64,000 nucleotides of DNA from Arthrobacter sp. AQ5-05. GTDB lineage: Bacteria > Actinomycetota > Actinomycetes > Actinomycetales > Micrococcaceae. A program made the position numbers and the translations under genes. Under the pieces are notes generated by a model, which was not told where the DNA came from, made no database searches, and saw nothing but the letters and a program-made list of their open reading frames with translations. The stretch is from NCBI RefSeq assembly GCF_003287975.1, contig NZ_QMKQ01000001.1, positions 248,001-312,000 of the forward strand, read 5' to 3'. This document shows positions 1 to 7,561 of this stretch, piece after piece (the stretch's first letter is position 1; each line of letters starts with the position of its first letter).

Positions 1-2
1 TG

Positions 3-836
3 GATCCTGCCCGTCGCCGGGTGGTGAACCAGCTGGGCGGCTGGCCCAAGGACCTTGACCCGCTGTCCTGGCAACCGCACCCGACGGTCTTCGAGAAGGC
101 CGCCGAGGCCGGGGTGCACACCGCCACGGTGTCCCTGTCCCAGTTCAAGGGCTCGGCGCTGACCGCTGCGGCGCTGCGCGGCCCGGTCTTCATGCCGGCC
201 GAATCCACGCATGCCCGCGTGCGGGCCACCTGCGAGGTGCTGGCGGCCAACCCGCGCGCCCTGGTCTACTGCTACTTCAACGAGCTGGACAAGGCCGGGC
301 ACCGCCACGGCAAGGGTTCGGCGCAATGGGGCAATGCGCTGGAGGACCTGGACTCGCTCATGCGGACCCTGGCCGCCCGCGTCCCGGCCGGCACCCTGCT
401 GCTGCTGACCGCCGACCACGGGATGGTCGACGTGGAGGAGAAGTGGCGGATCGACTACTCCGAGTTCCCCGACCTTCTCGACGGGGTGGAACTGACCGCC
501 GGGGAACCGCGCGGGGTGCAGCTGCACTTCGACGCCCGCACCTCCGAGGACCGCCGCGCGGCCGTGGCCGAGGCCTGGCGCGAACGCTTTGGCGCCAAGG
601 CCTGGGTGCTTTCCCGCGACGAGGCCATTGCGCACGGATTGTTCGGGCCGGTGGGCGAGGCGGTGCGTGAACGCATCGGGGACCTGCTGATCCTGGCCGC
701 CGAGGACGTGGCGTTCCTGGACGGGCGCAGGGTCAACCCCGCGGCGTTCGCGATGGTCGGGCAGCACGGCTCGTTGACCCGCGCCGAGTGCGAGGTCCCG
801 CTGCTGGTGCTGGCGAAGCCCGCGAAGAAGAAATAG
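3..836 (+). CDS. Alkaline phosphatase superfamily phosphodiesterase, 5' truncated
   Basis: This is the C-terminal 277 residues of a nucleotide pyrophosphatase/phosphodiesterase-like enzyme of the alkaline phosphatase fold, which cleaves phosphate esters with two metal ions. The frame is open to the window edge, so the true start and the first metal site with the nucleophile lie outside; the GTG at 21 is only an internal codon. Visible are YFNELDKAGH (a metal-binding Asp and His), TADHGM (Asp-His) and GQHGS near the end (His), which are the C-terminal metal ligands in family order. The natural substrate cannot be told. The gene ends just before a strong hairpin and is convergent with sepH. Confidence 0.85.
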   Translation, partial: DPARRRVVNQLGGWPKDLDPLSWQPHPTVFEKAAEAGVHTATVSLSQFKGSALTAAALRGPVFMPAESTHARVRATCEVLAANPRALVYCYFNELDKAGHRHGKGSAQWGNALEDLDSLMRTLAARVPAGTLLLLTADHGMVDVEEKWRIDYSEFPDLLDGVELTAGEPRGVQLHFDARTSEDRRAAVAEAWRERFGAKAWVLSRDEAIAHGLFGPVGEAVRERIGDLLILAAEDVAFLDGRRVNPAAFAMVGQHGSLTRAECEVPLLVLAKPAKKK

Positions 837-844
837 CACCCACG

Positions 845-895
845 CCAAGGGCCCGCACCCGGCAATCGAAACTTGCCGTGGGTGCGGGCCCTTGG
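845..895. terminator. Bidirectional terminator hairpin between the phosphodiesterase gene and sepH
   Basis: A 16-bp perfect inverted repeat (845-860 with 880-895) with a 19-base loop lies between two convergent genes. It can serve as a transcription stop for both. Confidence 0.75.
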
Positions 896-960
896 TGTGC
901 GCTCCGGGGCTCGCCCGGCCCGTCCGCTGGATGGCGCCGGGGCGAATCAGGTGGGGGAAG

Positions 961-2049
961 TCAGTCGTTGTTGTTGCGGCGCCCGAAGACGATCTCGTCC
1001 CAGCTGGGCACGGAGGAACGCTTGGCCTTCTTCTTGCCGCCGGCCTCGTCGTCGCCGGACTCGGCACCGTTCTCCGTGTCCTTGTCCTCGTCGGCGCCCT
1101 GCCGGGGGCCGGGCACCAGGGAGATCGAGGTGGTGCGGGTGCTGATGCCGTCGTAGAGCTTCGGCAATCCGTCGTCCAGCGGAGCGGGGCCGGCCAGGCG
1201 CGGGTCGTCGTCGGGGTGCGGGGAACGGGAGAGCATCGCGGCCAGGGCGTCGTCGCCCTCCTCGTCGATGCCCAGGCGCTGCCCGCGACGGGCGCTGAGC
1301 ACGTCCAGCAGTTGCTCGGAGTCGGCCACTGCGGCCTCGAAGTCCACCTCGTCGCCGTCGGCCTCGACATCGAAGGGGGCATCGGCGACGGCGGTCAGCC
1401 GGCGGGCGCCGACCGGGGCATCGAGCGGCTCGAGCTCGCTGAGCACCTGGGCCCAGCGGTTCGCGTTCTGCAGCGACTTGCGGCTGGGATGGAAGGCCCA
1501 CCTGGCCATCGATTCCTCGGAACCGGAATCCAGGGCGATGCTCGCATCGGTTTCGGGCAGCTCGAAGCGGGCCACCACGTCCCAGGAGCCGTCGGCGGCG
1601 CGCCAGGCATCCCAGGCAAGGGTCTCGTTGTCGATGCCCAGCGAGTGGATGCGGTAGGCGACCATTTCGCCGAGGTTGGCCGGCTCTTCGCCGAAGATGC
1701 TGCGGTAGCCGTCGTGGGTTTGCGGGGCCGAGACCTCGACGTTGCGGGCCTGGGCCGCGATGTATTCGCGTTCGGCCAGCACCGGGCCCTCGTAGCGCAT
1801 GATGCGTTCCAGCGGCATGCCCGAATCGGCTGCGACTTCCTCGGCGGTGGCCCCCGAGCGGATCCGGGTCTGGATGTCGCGCGGCGACAGCGGGGCAACG
1901 GGTGCCAGGGAACGATCGGCCCGGGCAGCTCGAGTCAATGCACTGCGCAGCGCTTCATCGATGGGCAGCACAAAGCTGTTGCCATCCTCGCTGCTCAGGT
2001 GCAGGCTCTCACCGTTCTCGTGGATGCCCACCAGTCGGAGTTGACGCAT
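961..2049 (-). CDS. sepH: Septation protein SepH (DUF3071)
   Basis: SepH is an actinobacterial cell-division protein that binds FtsZ and promotes its assembly. The N-terminal DUF3071 region begins MRQLRLVGIHENGESL and covers roughly the first 165 residues, with a helix-turn-helix-like stretch (SGATAEEVAADSGMPLERIM). The C-terminal half is acidic and low-complexity and ends in a Lys-rich tail before RRNNND. I chose ATG 2049 because GGAGG sits 6 bases upstream; the frame continues a few codons further without a site. The length (362 aa) is normal for the family. It is divergent from the DUF4193 gene across a 332-base gap. Confidence 0.9.
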   Translation of the reverse strand: MRQLRLVGIHENGESLHLSSEDGNSFVLPIDEALRSALTRAARADRSLAPVAPLSPRDIQTRIRSGATAEEVAADSGMPLERIMRYEGPVLAEREYIAAQARNVEVSAPQTHDGYRSIFGEEPANLGEMVAYRIHSLGIDNETLAWDAWRAADGSWDVVARFELPETDASIALDSGSEESMARWAFHPSRKSLQNANRWAQVLSELEPLDAPVGARRLTAVADAPFDVEADGDEVDFEAAVADSEQLLDVLSARRGQRLGIDEEGDDALAAMLSRSPHPDDDPRLAGPAPLDDGLPKLYDGISTRTTSISLVPGPRQGADEDKDTENGAESGDDEAGGKKKAKRSSVPSWDEIVFGRRNNND

Positions 2050-2381
2050 GACTATCCTCCACAAACCGTCGTGTTATGGGTAAAACTCTGCCACCTGCAC
2101 CGCCAAATACCTAAGAGGCGCCTTGGTGTGGCGCGCGGCGGCTTCATGATTATTCCCTCAAGGGAACGCAAAAACCGGTAAAACCGGGCAATAAATCCAG
2201 ACTTCGGCCCGGAAGATGCAATGATAATCAGGCCGTGGGGAACCGGGCACAAAAATGACCTGTTCTGCGTTGAATCATAGGCGCATCCAAACGCGCGGGT
2301 TGACCGTGGCACCAACATGGCCCGCCGGGCAACCCCGATACGAACGACAGCTTGAACCAAGCGGAGTGTGAAGCAGCAATT
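2050..2381. other. Divergent intergenic region between sepH and the DUF4193 gene
   Basis: This gap of 332 bases must hold both promoters. It is more AT-rich than its surroundings, especially 2140-2290. A GATAAT hexamer at 2223-2228 and a TTGACC at 2300-2305 are the only promoter-like words seen, and neither has a properly spaced partner. No coding frame with a convincing start or family match was found. Confidence 0.4.
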
Positions 2382-2690
2382 ATGGCAACCGACTACGATG
2401 CACCTCGAAGGCATGCCGAAGACGATGAGAAGCCCGAGGCAGTGCCCGAGCTGAAGGCGCAACGCAACACGAACACCAATGCCTCGAACCTCATTGACGA
2501 AGACGAAGCGGCACTGGCCGACAGCTACGAGCTGCCCGGCGCCGACCTCTCCGGCGAAGAGCTGGCGGTCATGGTGCTTCCGGCGCAGGCCGACGAGTTC
2601 ACCTGTGCCTCCTGTTTCCTGGTGCGGCACCGCTCGCAGATCGCCCTGGAAAAGGACGGTTTGCTGTACTGCACCGACTGCGAGGGCTAG
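2382..2690 (+). CDS. DUF4193 family protein
   Basis: Small conserved actinobacterial protein of unknown function (102 aa). It begins MATDYDAPR, the usual family start, which is why ATG 2382 was chosen over an in-frame codon 30 bases upstream. The central segment SYELPGADLSGEEL is the family hallmark. Two Cys pairs follow, FTCASC and YCTDC, which could hold a zinc ion in a ribbon-like C terminus. It is convergent with the DUF3093 gene across a terminator, the same arrangement as in mycobacteria. Confidence 0.88.
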   Translation: MATDYDAPRRHAEDDEKPEAVPELKAQRNTNTNASNLIDEDEAALADSYELPGADLSGEELAVMVLPAQADEFTCASCFLVRHRSQIALEKDGLLYCTDCEG

Positions 2691-2720
2691 GCGGAGGGCC
2701 AGGCCCTCCGGCGAACGACA

Positions 2721-2781
2721 AAGCGCCCGCCGCTTCCGCATCTCCCCGCGTTTCTGCGGGGGACGGAGCCGGCGGGCGCTT
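2721..2781. terminator. Bidirectional terminator between the DUF4193 and DUF3093 genes
   Basis: A 12-bp inverted repeat (2721-2732 with 2770-2781) has arms AAGCGCCCGCCG and CGGCGGGCGCTT and is followed by a TCTTGTTG tail on the plus strand. It separates convergent genes. Confidence 0.75.
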
Positions 2782-2808
2782 CTTGTTGCCGTGGGGGACC
2801 GATGGGGA

Positions 2809-3363
2809 CTAGGCCGTCTCCGGCCCGGCAGGGGAGTCCGGGGTGTGGGCGCTGTCCGGCTCGTTCCCGGCCTCCTGCGCCTCGCGGTACTGCACCATCA
2901 GCCCGCCCAGGACCGCGGTGAGTTCCTCCGGACGGCGGGTGGAAGCCAGCCAGTAGGGGGTGGCGTCGCGCTCATCGGTGATCTCGATGCGCACCACCGG
3001 GTCGATCCAGCCGCGGATGCACATGAAGGCGATGCCGTTCAGGCCCGGACCGCGCTGGTGGTAGGCGGCCGAACCGCGGTAGCCGGTGACCTCGCCGATG
3101 AACCCGCGCTCGATGGTGGCCCGTCCCACGCGCACGGAGTGGTCGGTGACCTCGATGACCGGGGTGTTCATGACCAGCGCGAAGGAGATCAGGCCCAGGG
3201 CGACGATCCCGGCAACGACGCCCCAGGAGATGCCAATGGGCATGAAAGCGACGGCGGCGGTGCCGCCCAGGCCCAGCGTCACGACCCAGATCCACCAGGC
3301 GGGCCACAGCTTTTCGCGGAAGAGGACGGGGGAAGATTGCATTGGGGAAGGGTTCTCGGCCAT
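2809..3363 (-). CDS. DUF3093 family membrane protein
   Basis: Conserved actinobacterial membrane protein of unknown function, 184 aa. After a short N terminus (MAENPSPMQSS) two hydrophobic helices follow at about residues 20-65 (WPAWWIWVVTLGLGG, then GVVAGIVALGLISFAL). A soluble domain with VIEVTDHSVRVG and GRATIER-type beta strands follows, and the C-terminal 30 residues are acidic and Pro-rich. The start is uncertain: ATG 3363, 3375 and 3342 are all in frame and none has a good ribosome site. It is divergent from dut. Confidence 0.82.
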   Translation of the reverse strand: MAENPSPMQSSPVLFREKLWPAWWIWVVTLGLGGTAAVAFMPIGISWGVVAGIVALGLISFALVMNTPVIEVTDHSVRVGRATIERGFIGEVTGYRGSAAYHQRGPGLNGIAFMCIRGWIDPVVRIEITDERDATPYWLASTRRPEELTAVLGGLMVQYREAQEAGNEPDSAHTPDSPAGPETA

Positions 3364-3501
3364 ACCCACAAGCATAGGCGGTGGGCCGTTGCCCCGACGC
3401 CATCGCGAACGGCGGCAAGGGACTAGAGTTAAGGGCGAAACGCGCGCGTTCGCACCGACGGCGCGCACACCCCAACCCGAACCCCCTGGAGTGGAAAACA
3501 C

Positions 3502-3972
3502 ATGTCCGAATCGAGTGTCGATATCGCCCTGAAAATGCTTGATCCCGAGCTTCCGGTTCCAAGCTATGCGCACGAAGGGGATGCGGGAGCCGATCTGTGC
3601 GCCCGCGAGGACGTCACACTGGAGCCGGGGCAGCGCGCCTTGGTTCCCACCGGTGTTTCCCTGGCGCTGCCGCTGGGCTTCGTCGGACTCATCCACCCGC
3701 GCTCCGGCCTGGCGACCAAGCACGGATTGACCGTGGTCAATGCGCCCGGAACCGTCGATGCCGGGTACCGTGGTGAGTTGAAAGTCACGTTGTTGAACAC
3801 GGATGCAACCACCCCGATCGTGCTGAAGCGCGGGGACCGCATCGCCCAACTGGTGATCCAGCGGGTCGAACGGGCCCGTTTCATCCAGGTGCAGGAACTT
3901 GATGACACCGCGCGCGGCGCCGGCGGCTTTGGCTCCACCGGCGGTTTTGAAGCCGCAACCACCAGCCACTAG
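3502..3972 (+). CDS. dut: dUTP diphosphatase (dUTPase)
   Basis: Hydrolyses dUTP to dUMP and pyrophosphate, keeping uracil out of DNA and supplying dUMP for thymidylate synthesis. All five trimeric dUTPase motifs are present in order: DAGADLCA (about residue 27), [10 protein letters not shown] (about 64), the uracil-binding hairpin [15 protein letters not shown] (about 80-95), [10 protein letters not shown] (about 112) and the C-terminal Gly-rich [10 protein letters not shown] that closes over the active site. The length of 156 aa is typical. It heads a co-directional group with the DUF3710, OB-fold and DUF3159 genes. Confidence 0.97.
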   Translation: MSESSVDIALKMLDPELPVPSYAHEGDAGADLCAREDVTLEPGQRALVPTGVSLALPLGFVGLIHPRSGLATKHGLTVVNAPGTVDAGYRGELKVTLLNTDATTPIVLKRGDRIAQLVIQRVERARFIQVQELDDTARGAGGFGSTGGFEAATTSH

Positions 3973-4020
3973 GTACGGCCGCCGAAATCCCGCGGCCGAC
4001 ACAGCAAGAGAGCTACCTCA

Positions 4021-4824
4021 ATGATTTTCAAGCGCAAGAAGAAGGCCGAAGCCCAGGCGCAGCCCGAGCAGACGATCGCCGAGCTCAACGCCGCGGCCGA
4101 GCAGGCCAAGGAACCGGCCGGGAAGCTCCCGACCGCCGCCGAACCTGCGCCCGCCCAGGGCTCCGGGGAAACCGCCGCGGCACCGGCCGTCGTTCGGGAC
4201 ACCGCCCAGGGCCCCTTTGACGGGGACGACTTCGAGGACCACGACGGCTACCTGGACCTCGGCGCCCTGCTGATCAAGCCGGTCCCCGGGCTGCAGCTGC
4301 GCCTCGAGGTCGAGGAATCCACGCAGCGGGTCATCGCGGTGGCCCTGGAGATCGGCGCCTCGCGCATGCAGCTGCAGGTCTTTGCCGCACCCAAGACCGA
4401 TGACCTGTGGCCCGGGATCTCCACGCAGATCGCCACCGGGATCGCCGACCAGGGCGGGGAAACCGAAATGGTCCCCGGCCGCTTCGGCAACGAGCTGCTG
4501 GCCCGGGTTCCGCAGACGGCTCCCGACGGGCGCCAGGGCCATGTGGTGCTGCGCTTCCTGGGCATCGACGGCCCGCGCTGGTTCCTGCGTGCCGTGATCG
4601 GCGGCGCCGCGCTGACCGACATGGAGGAAGCCAAGACCATGGAGGATGCACTGGCCCAGGTCGTGGTGGTGCGCGGAGACACCCCGATGCCCCCGACCGA
4701 GCTCTTGCCGTTGACGGTTCCCGCCGGCGCGCTGGCCCGCCCGAACGAGGCCCCGGATGCCGCGGAGCAAGACCCTGACACCGAGCGCCCCGAACGCGGC
4801 CCGGAAACCACCCAGATCGGCTAG
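4021..4824 (+). CDS. DUF3710 domain-containing protein
   Basis: Conserved actinobacterial protein of unknown function, 267 aa, always found near dut in this group. The N-terminal ~65 residues are charged and Ala/Glu-rich (MIFKRKKKAEAQ start) and probably disordered. The DUF3710 core follows, with GYLDLGALLIKP, a WPGISTQIATGI segment, and DGPRWFLRAVI near residue 190. The acidic C-terminal tail overlaps possible upstream codons of the next gene. No catalytic motif is evident. Confidence 0.88.
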   Translation: MIFKRKKKAEAQAQPEQTIAELNAAAEQAKEPAGKLPTAAEPAPAQGSGETAAAPAVVRDTAQGPFDGDDFEDHDGYLDLGALLIKPVPGLQLRLEVEESTQRVIAVALEIGASRMQLQVFAAPKTDDLWPGISTQIATGIADQGGETEMVPGRFGNELLARVPQTAPDGRQGHVVLRFLGIDGPRWFLRAVIGGAALTDMEEAKTMEDALAQVVVVRGDTPMPPTELLPLTVPAGALARPNEAPDAAEQDPDTERPERGPETTQIG

Positions 4825-4828
4825 CGAC

Positions 4829-5239
4829 GTGCCCAAGGACAAGGCGCCCAAGGCCAAGCGGGGCCAGCCGGCACCCGCCGCGGATCCGGCCGCGGCAGGT
4901 GCACTGCCGCAGACCGGAATCCAGCGACTGGCCTCGCTGGCCGAACTTCCGGTGCGCGGTCGCATCGCCCACCGCGGCTATGTCGAATCCATCACGATCC
5001 TTCCCCCGCAGCAGGCCCCGGCCTTCACCGTGACGATCGTGGACCACCCGGCACCCCCGGGGGGCCGCCGCAATGCGGTGCCGCACCTGCGGCTGGTCTT
5101 CGTGGGCCAGCGCCGCGTGCCCGGGCTCCTGGCCGGGTCCAGGATCCGCTACGAAGGCATGGTCGCGCCCATCGATCTGGTCCCCACGATCTTCAACCCG
5201 CGCTACGAAATCCTTCCCGAGCGCTCCGCCGCCAAGTAA
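4829..5239 (+). CDS. OB-fold nucleic-acid-binding domain protein
   Basis: Small basic protein with a predicted OB fold of the type found next to DUF3710 and DUF3159 genes in actinobacteria (Rv2694c-like). The N terminus is Lys/Ala/Pro-rich; the beta-barrel region runs from LAELPVRGRIAHRGYVESI through LRLVFVGQRRVPGLLAGSRIRYEG to the C terminus. I chose GTG 4829, four bases after the DUF3710 stop, over an in-frame ATG at 4757 that would overlap the previous gene by 68 bases. Neither has a clear ribosome site, so the start is tentative. The role is unknown; binding of single-stranded nucleic acid is inferred from the fold only. Confidence 0.75.
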   Translation: MPKDKAPKAKRGQPAPAADPAAAGALPQTGIQRLASLAELPVRGRIAHRGYVESITILPPQQAPAFTVTIVDHPAPPGGRRNAVPHLRLVFVGQRRVPGLLAGSRIRYEGMVAPIDLVPTIFNPRYEILPERSAAK

Positions 5240-5298
5240 CAGGTGCCCGGCAGCGCCCCCATCCACCGCACCACGCCACCCAAGGACAAGACAGCGCC

Positions 5299-6027
5299 AT
5301 GAGCGAGCACAGCGAAGAAACCCCCAAGCCCGAAGACCCCGGCGCGGACAGCGGCCCGAGCGCCGAGGACGTGGCCCGGCGCATTGGTGCCAATGCCGGG
5401 ATCGAACGCCGCGACGACGGGCAGATCGACGTGCTCAAGACCATTGGCGGGGTGCGCGGGCTGGTCGAGTCGCTGCTTCCGGGATTGGTCTTCCTGGTCA
5501 TCTTCACCCTTTGGCAGCAGCTGAACCCTGCGCTGATCGCCTCGGTGGCGGTGGCCGTGGTGTTCACCGTGGCCCGCCTGGTGCGCCGCGGAACCCTCAC
5601 CCAGGCACTGACCGGGCTGGTGGGCGTGGCAATCTGCGCGATCTTCTCCCGCGTCACCGGGGAGGCCAAGGACTACTACGTCCCGGGTTTCTACACGAAC
5701 CTGGCCTACGGCGGCGCGCTGGTCGTTTCGATCCTGGTTCGCTGGCCGCTGATGGGCGTGATCTTCGGTTTCATTCGCTCGGAAAACACGAAATGGCGCT
5801 CCAACAAGGCCCGCACCAAGGCCTACGCCTGGGCGACATGGATCGTGGTGGCGGTCTTCGCCGCCCGCCTGGCCGTGCAGGTTCCGCTGTACTTCGCCGA
5901 CAACGTCGCGGCCCTGGGCGCCGCGCGCCTGGCCATGGGGGTCCCGCTGTATGCCGCGGGCCTGTGGGTCGCCTGGATGGTTTCCCGCCCGCACCCAGGA
6001 ACCCCGGCCACCGACCCGGCCCCGTAG
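5299..6027 (+). CDS. DUF3159 domain-containing membrane protein
   Basis: Integral membrane protein of unknown function, 242 aa. A hydrophilic N terminus of about 45 residues precedes the conserved IDVLKTIGGVRGLVESLLPG segment, followed by about six membrane helices, including pairs around residues 60-100 and 135-165 and the last near 215-235. Conserved features include EAKDYYVPGF and the basic loop NTKWRSNKARTKAY between helices. It closes the dut-DUF3710-OB-DUF3159 run and is convergent with ceoC, only 20 bases away. Confidence 0.88.
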   Translation: MSEHSEETPKPEDPGADSGPSAEDVARRIGANAGIERRDDGQIDVLKTIGGVRGLVESLLPGLVFLVIFTLWQQLNPALIASVAVAVVFTVARLVRRGTLTQALTGLVGVAICAIFSRVTGEAKDYYVPGFYTNLAYGGALVVSILVRWPLMGVIFGFIRSENTKWRSNKARTKAYAWATWIVVAVFAARLAVQVPLYFADNVAALGAARLAMGVPLYAAGLWVAWMVSRPHPGTPATDPAP

Positions 6028-6047
6028 TCAAGGGCCGGCGCCGCCGG

Positions 6048-6722
6048 CTACCGCTCTTCGGGCTCCGAGTTGCGCAGCACCGCGCGCAGCTGGTCCTCGG
6101 CCAGGATGGTGGTCACGAAGAACAGCTCGTCCCCGCCTTCGACGACATCGTCGGGGCTGGGGGCCAGCGGCACGTCGTCGCGCAGGATCGCCACCACCGT
6201 GGCGTCGTCCGGCCACGGCACCGAGCCCAGGGTGCGCCCGATCAAGGCAGAATCGTGCGGCACGGTGAACTCCACCATCGACACGACCCCGGACTGCAAG
6301 GTCATCAGGCGCACCAGGTCGCCGATCTCCACCGCCTCCTCGACCAGGGCGGTCATCAGGCGCGGGGTGCTCACCGCGACGTCCACGCCCCAGGCGTCGT
6401 CGAACATCCAGTCGTTCTTCGGATTGTTGACCCGGCCCACGGTGCGCCCGACCCCGAACTCGCTCTTGGCCAGCAGGGAAACGACCAGATTGACCTTGTC
6501 GTCGCCGGTGGCCGAGACGACCACGTCGACCTCCTCGAGCTTGGCCTCCTTGAGCACCGAGAGCTCGCAGGCGTCGCCGAAGAGCCAGCGCGCACCCTGG
6601 ACCCCGGCCCGCGAGACGACCTCGGGCTTTTCGTCGATGAGCAGCACCTCGTGCCCGTTGGTGATCAATTCCTTGGCAATGGAACTTCCCACGGAGCCTG
6701 CTCCGGCAATCATGACCTTCAT
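6048..6722 (-). CDS. ceoC: Trk-type K+ uptake regulator, RCK/TrkA-N protein (CeoC-like)
   Basis: Cytosolic NAD-binding regulator of potassium transport. The N-terminal Rossmann domain starts MKVMIAGAGSVGSSIA (GxGxxG) and has an acidic residue ending beta-2 (LLIDEKPE) for the NAD ribose. The RCK_C domain covers about residues 135-215 (MVEFTVPHDSALIGRTLGSV). The 224-aa length is that of a single-RCK TrkA. Its ATG overlaps the stop of ceoB by 4 bases (ATGA), so the two are translationally coupled and probably form a heteromer. The K+ pore partner may be the divergent permease upstream, by context. Confidence 0.9.
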   Translation of the reverse strand: MKVMIAGAGSVGSSIAKELITNGHEVLLIDEKPEVVSRAGVQGARWLFGDACELSVLKEAKLEEVDVVVSATGDDKVNLVVSLLAKSEFGVGRTVGRVNNPKNDWMFDDAWGVDVAVSTPRLMTALVEEAVEIGDLVRLMTLQSGVVSMVEFTVPHDSALIGRTLGSVPWPDDATVVAILRDDVPLAPSPDDVVEGGDELFFVTTILAEDQLRAVLRNSEPEER

Positions 6723-7405
6723 TGTGCGTTCTGCTCCGTGGTTGGCTTGGGGGCGACGGAAAGGACCTTTTCGATGTCCTTGCCGGCATTGATCGGCATC
6801 ATCGCGTGCACGATGTCGCCTTGCTGCAGCCGCATGCCGGGCACCGGCAGCACCCCTTCGCCAAAGCGCGAGAGGTAGGCGATGCGGATCGGGGCGGCGG
6901 CCTCGAGCTCCTCGAGCCCGTAGCCGTACCAGCCCTCGTGGACGTTGACCTCGCCGAGGATCAGCCGGCCGGAAGCCTCGCGGAAATCCCCGTTGAGCGA
7001 GTGCTCGGGCAGGATCCGGCGCAGCACCTGATCCGAGCTCCAGCGGACCGCGGCGACCGTGGGGATGCCCAGGCGCTGGTAGATCTCCGCGCGCCCGGGA
7101 TCGTAGATCCGGGCCACCACGTGCGGGACGTGGTAGGTTTCGCGGGCCACCCGGGTGGCCAGGATGTTGGAGTTGTCGCCGCTGGAGACCGCGGCAAAGG
7201 CGTAGGCCTCGGAGATGTTTGCCCGTTCCAGGGTTTCGCGGTCGAATCCGACCCCGGAGACCTTCAGCCCGGAGAAATTGCGCCGCAACCTGCGGAAGGC
7301 GCGGTCATCCTGGTCGATGATGGCCACCGAGTGGCCGGCGTCGTCGAGCGTGTGGGCCAGGGTCACCCCGACCCGGCCGCAACCCATGATGACGAAGTGC
7401 GCCAT
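6719..7405 (-). CDS. ceoB: Trk-type K+ uptake regulator, RCK/TrkA-N protein (CeoB-like)
   Basis: Second potassium-transport regulator, first gene of a two-gene operon. It begins MAHFVIMGCGRVGVTLA with the GxGxxG dinucleotide loop and has VAIIDQDD as the acidic end of beta-2. TrkA-N extends to about residue 130 and RCK_C (LILGEVNVHEGWYGYGLEEL) follows. ATG 7405 was chosen because it begins the conserved fold directly and has GGGGAT upstream; an in-frame codon at 7459 would add 18 unconserved residues. It is divergent from the APC-family permease gene, 156 bases away. Confidence 0.9.
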   Translation of the reverse strand: MAHFVIMGCGRVGVTLAHTLDDAGHSVAIIDQDDRAFRRLRRNFSGLKVSGVGFDRETLERANISEAYAFAAVSSGDNSNILATRVARETYHVPHVVARIYDPGRAEIYQRLGIPTVAAVRWSSDQVLRRILPEHSLNGDFREASGRLILGEVNVHEGWYGYGLEELEAAAPIRIAYLSRFGEGVLPVPGMRLQQGDIVHAMMPINAGKDIEKVLSVAPKPTTEQNAQ

Positions 7406-7561
7406 GATCCATCCCCTTGTTCCCACCATGTGCCTGCGGTCCTCCGCGGCACGGTTCACTACCAGTGTTTCACGGTTCGGGGCCCGGATGCGTGATTGTT
7501 CACGTGCCCGGGTCCGGTGTGGTGTATGACAGGGCAGGGCAAAGACGGCTAGCTTTGGATC

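Noticed and set aside
7406-7561. c-di-AMP (ydaO) riboswitch upstream of the KimA-like gene
   Set aside because: The gap is only 156 bases and must hold two promoters; no conserved riboswitch core seen.
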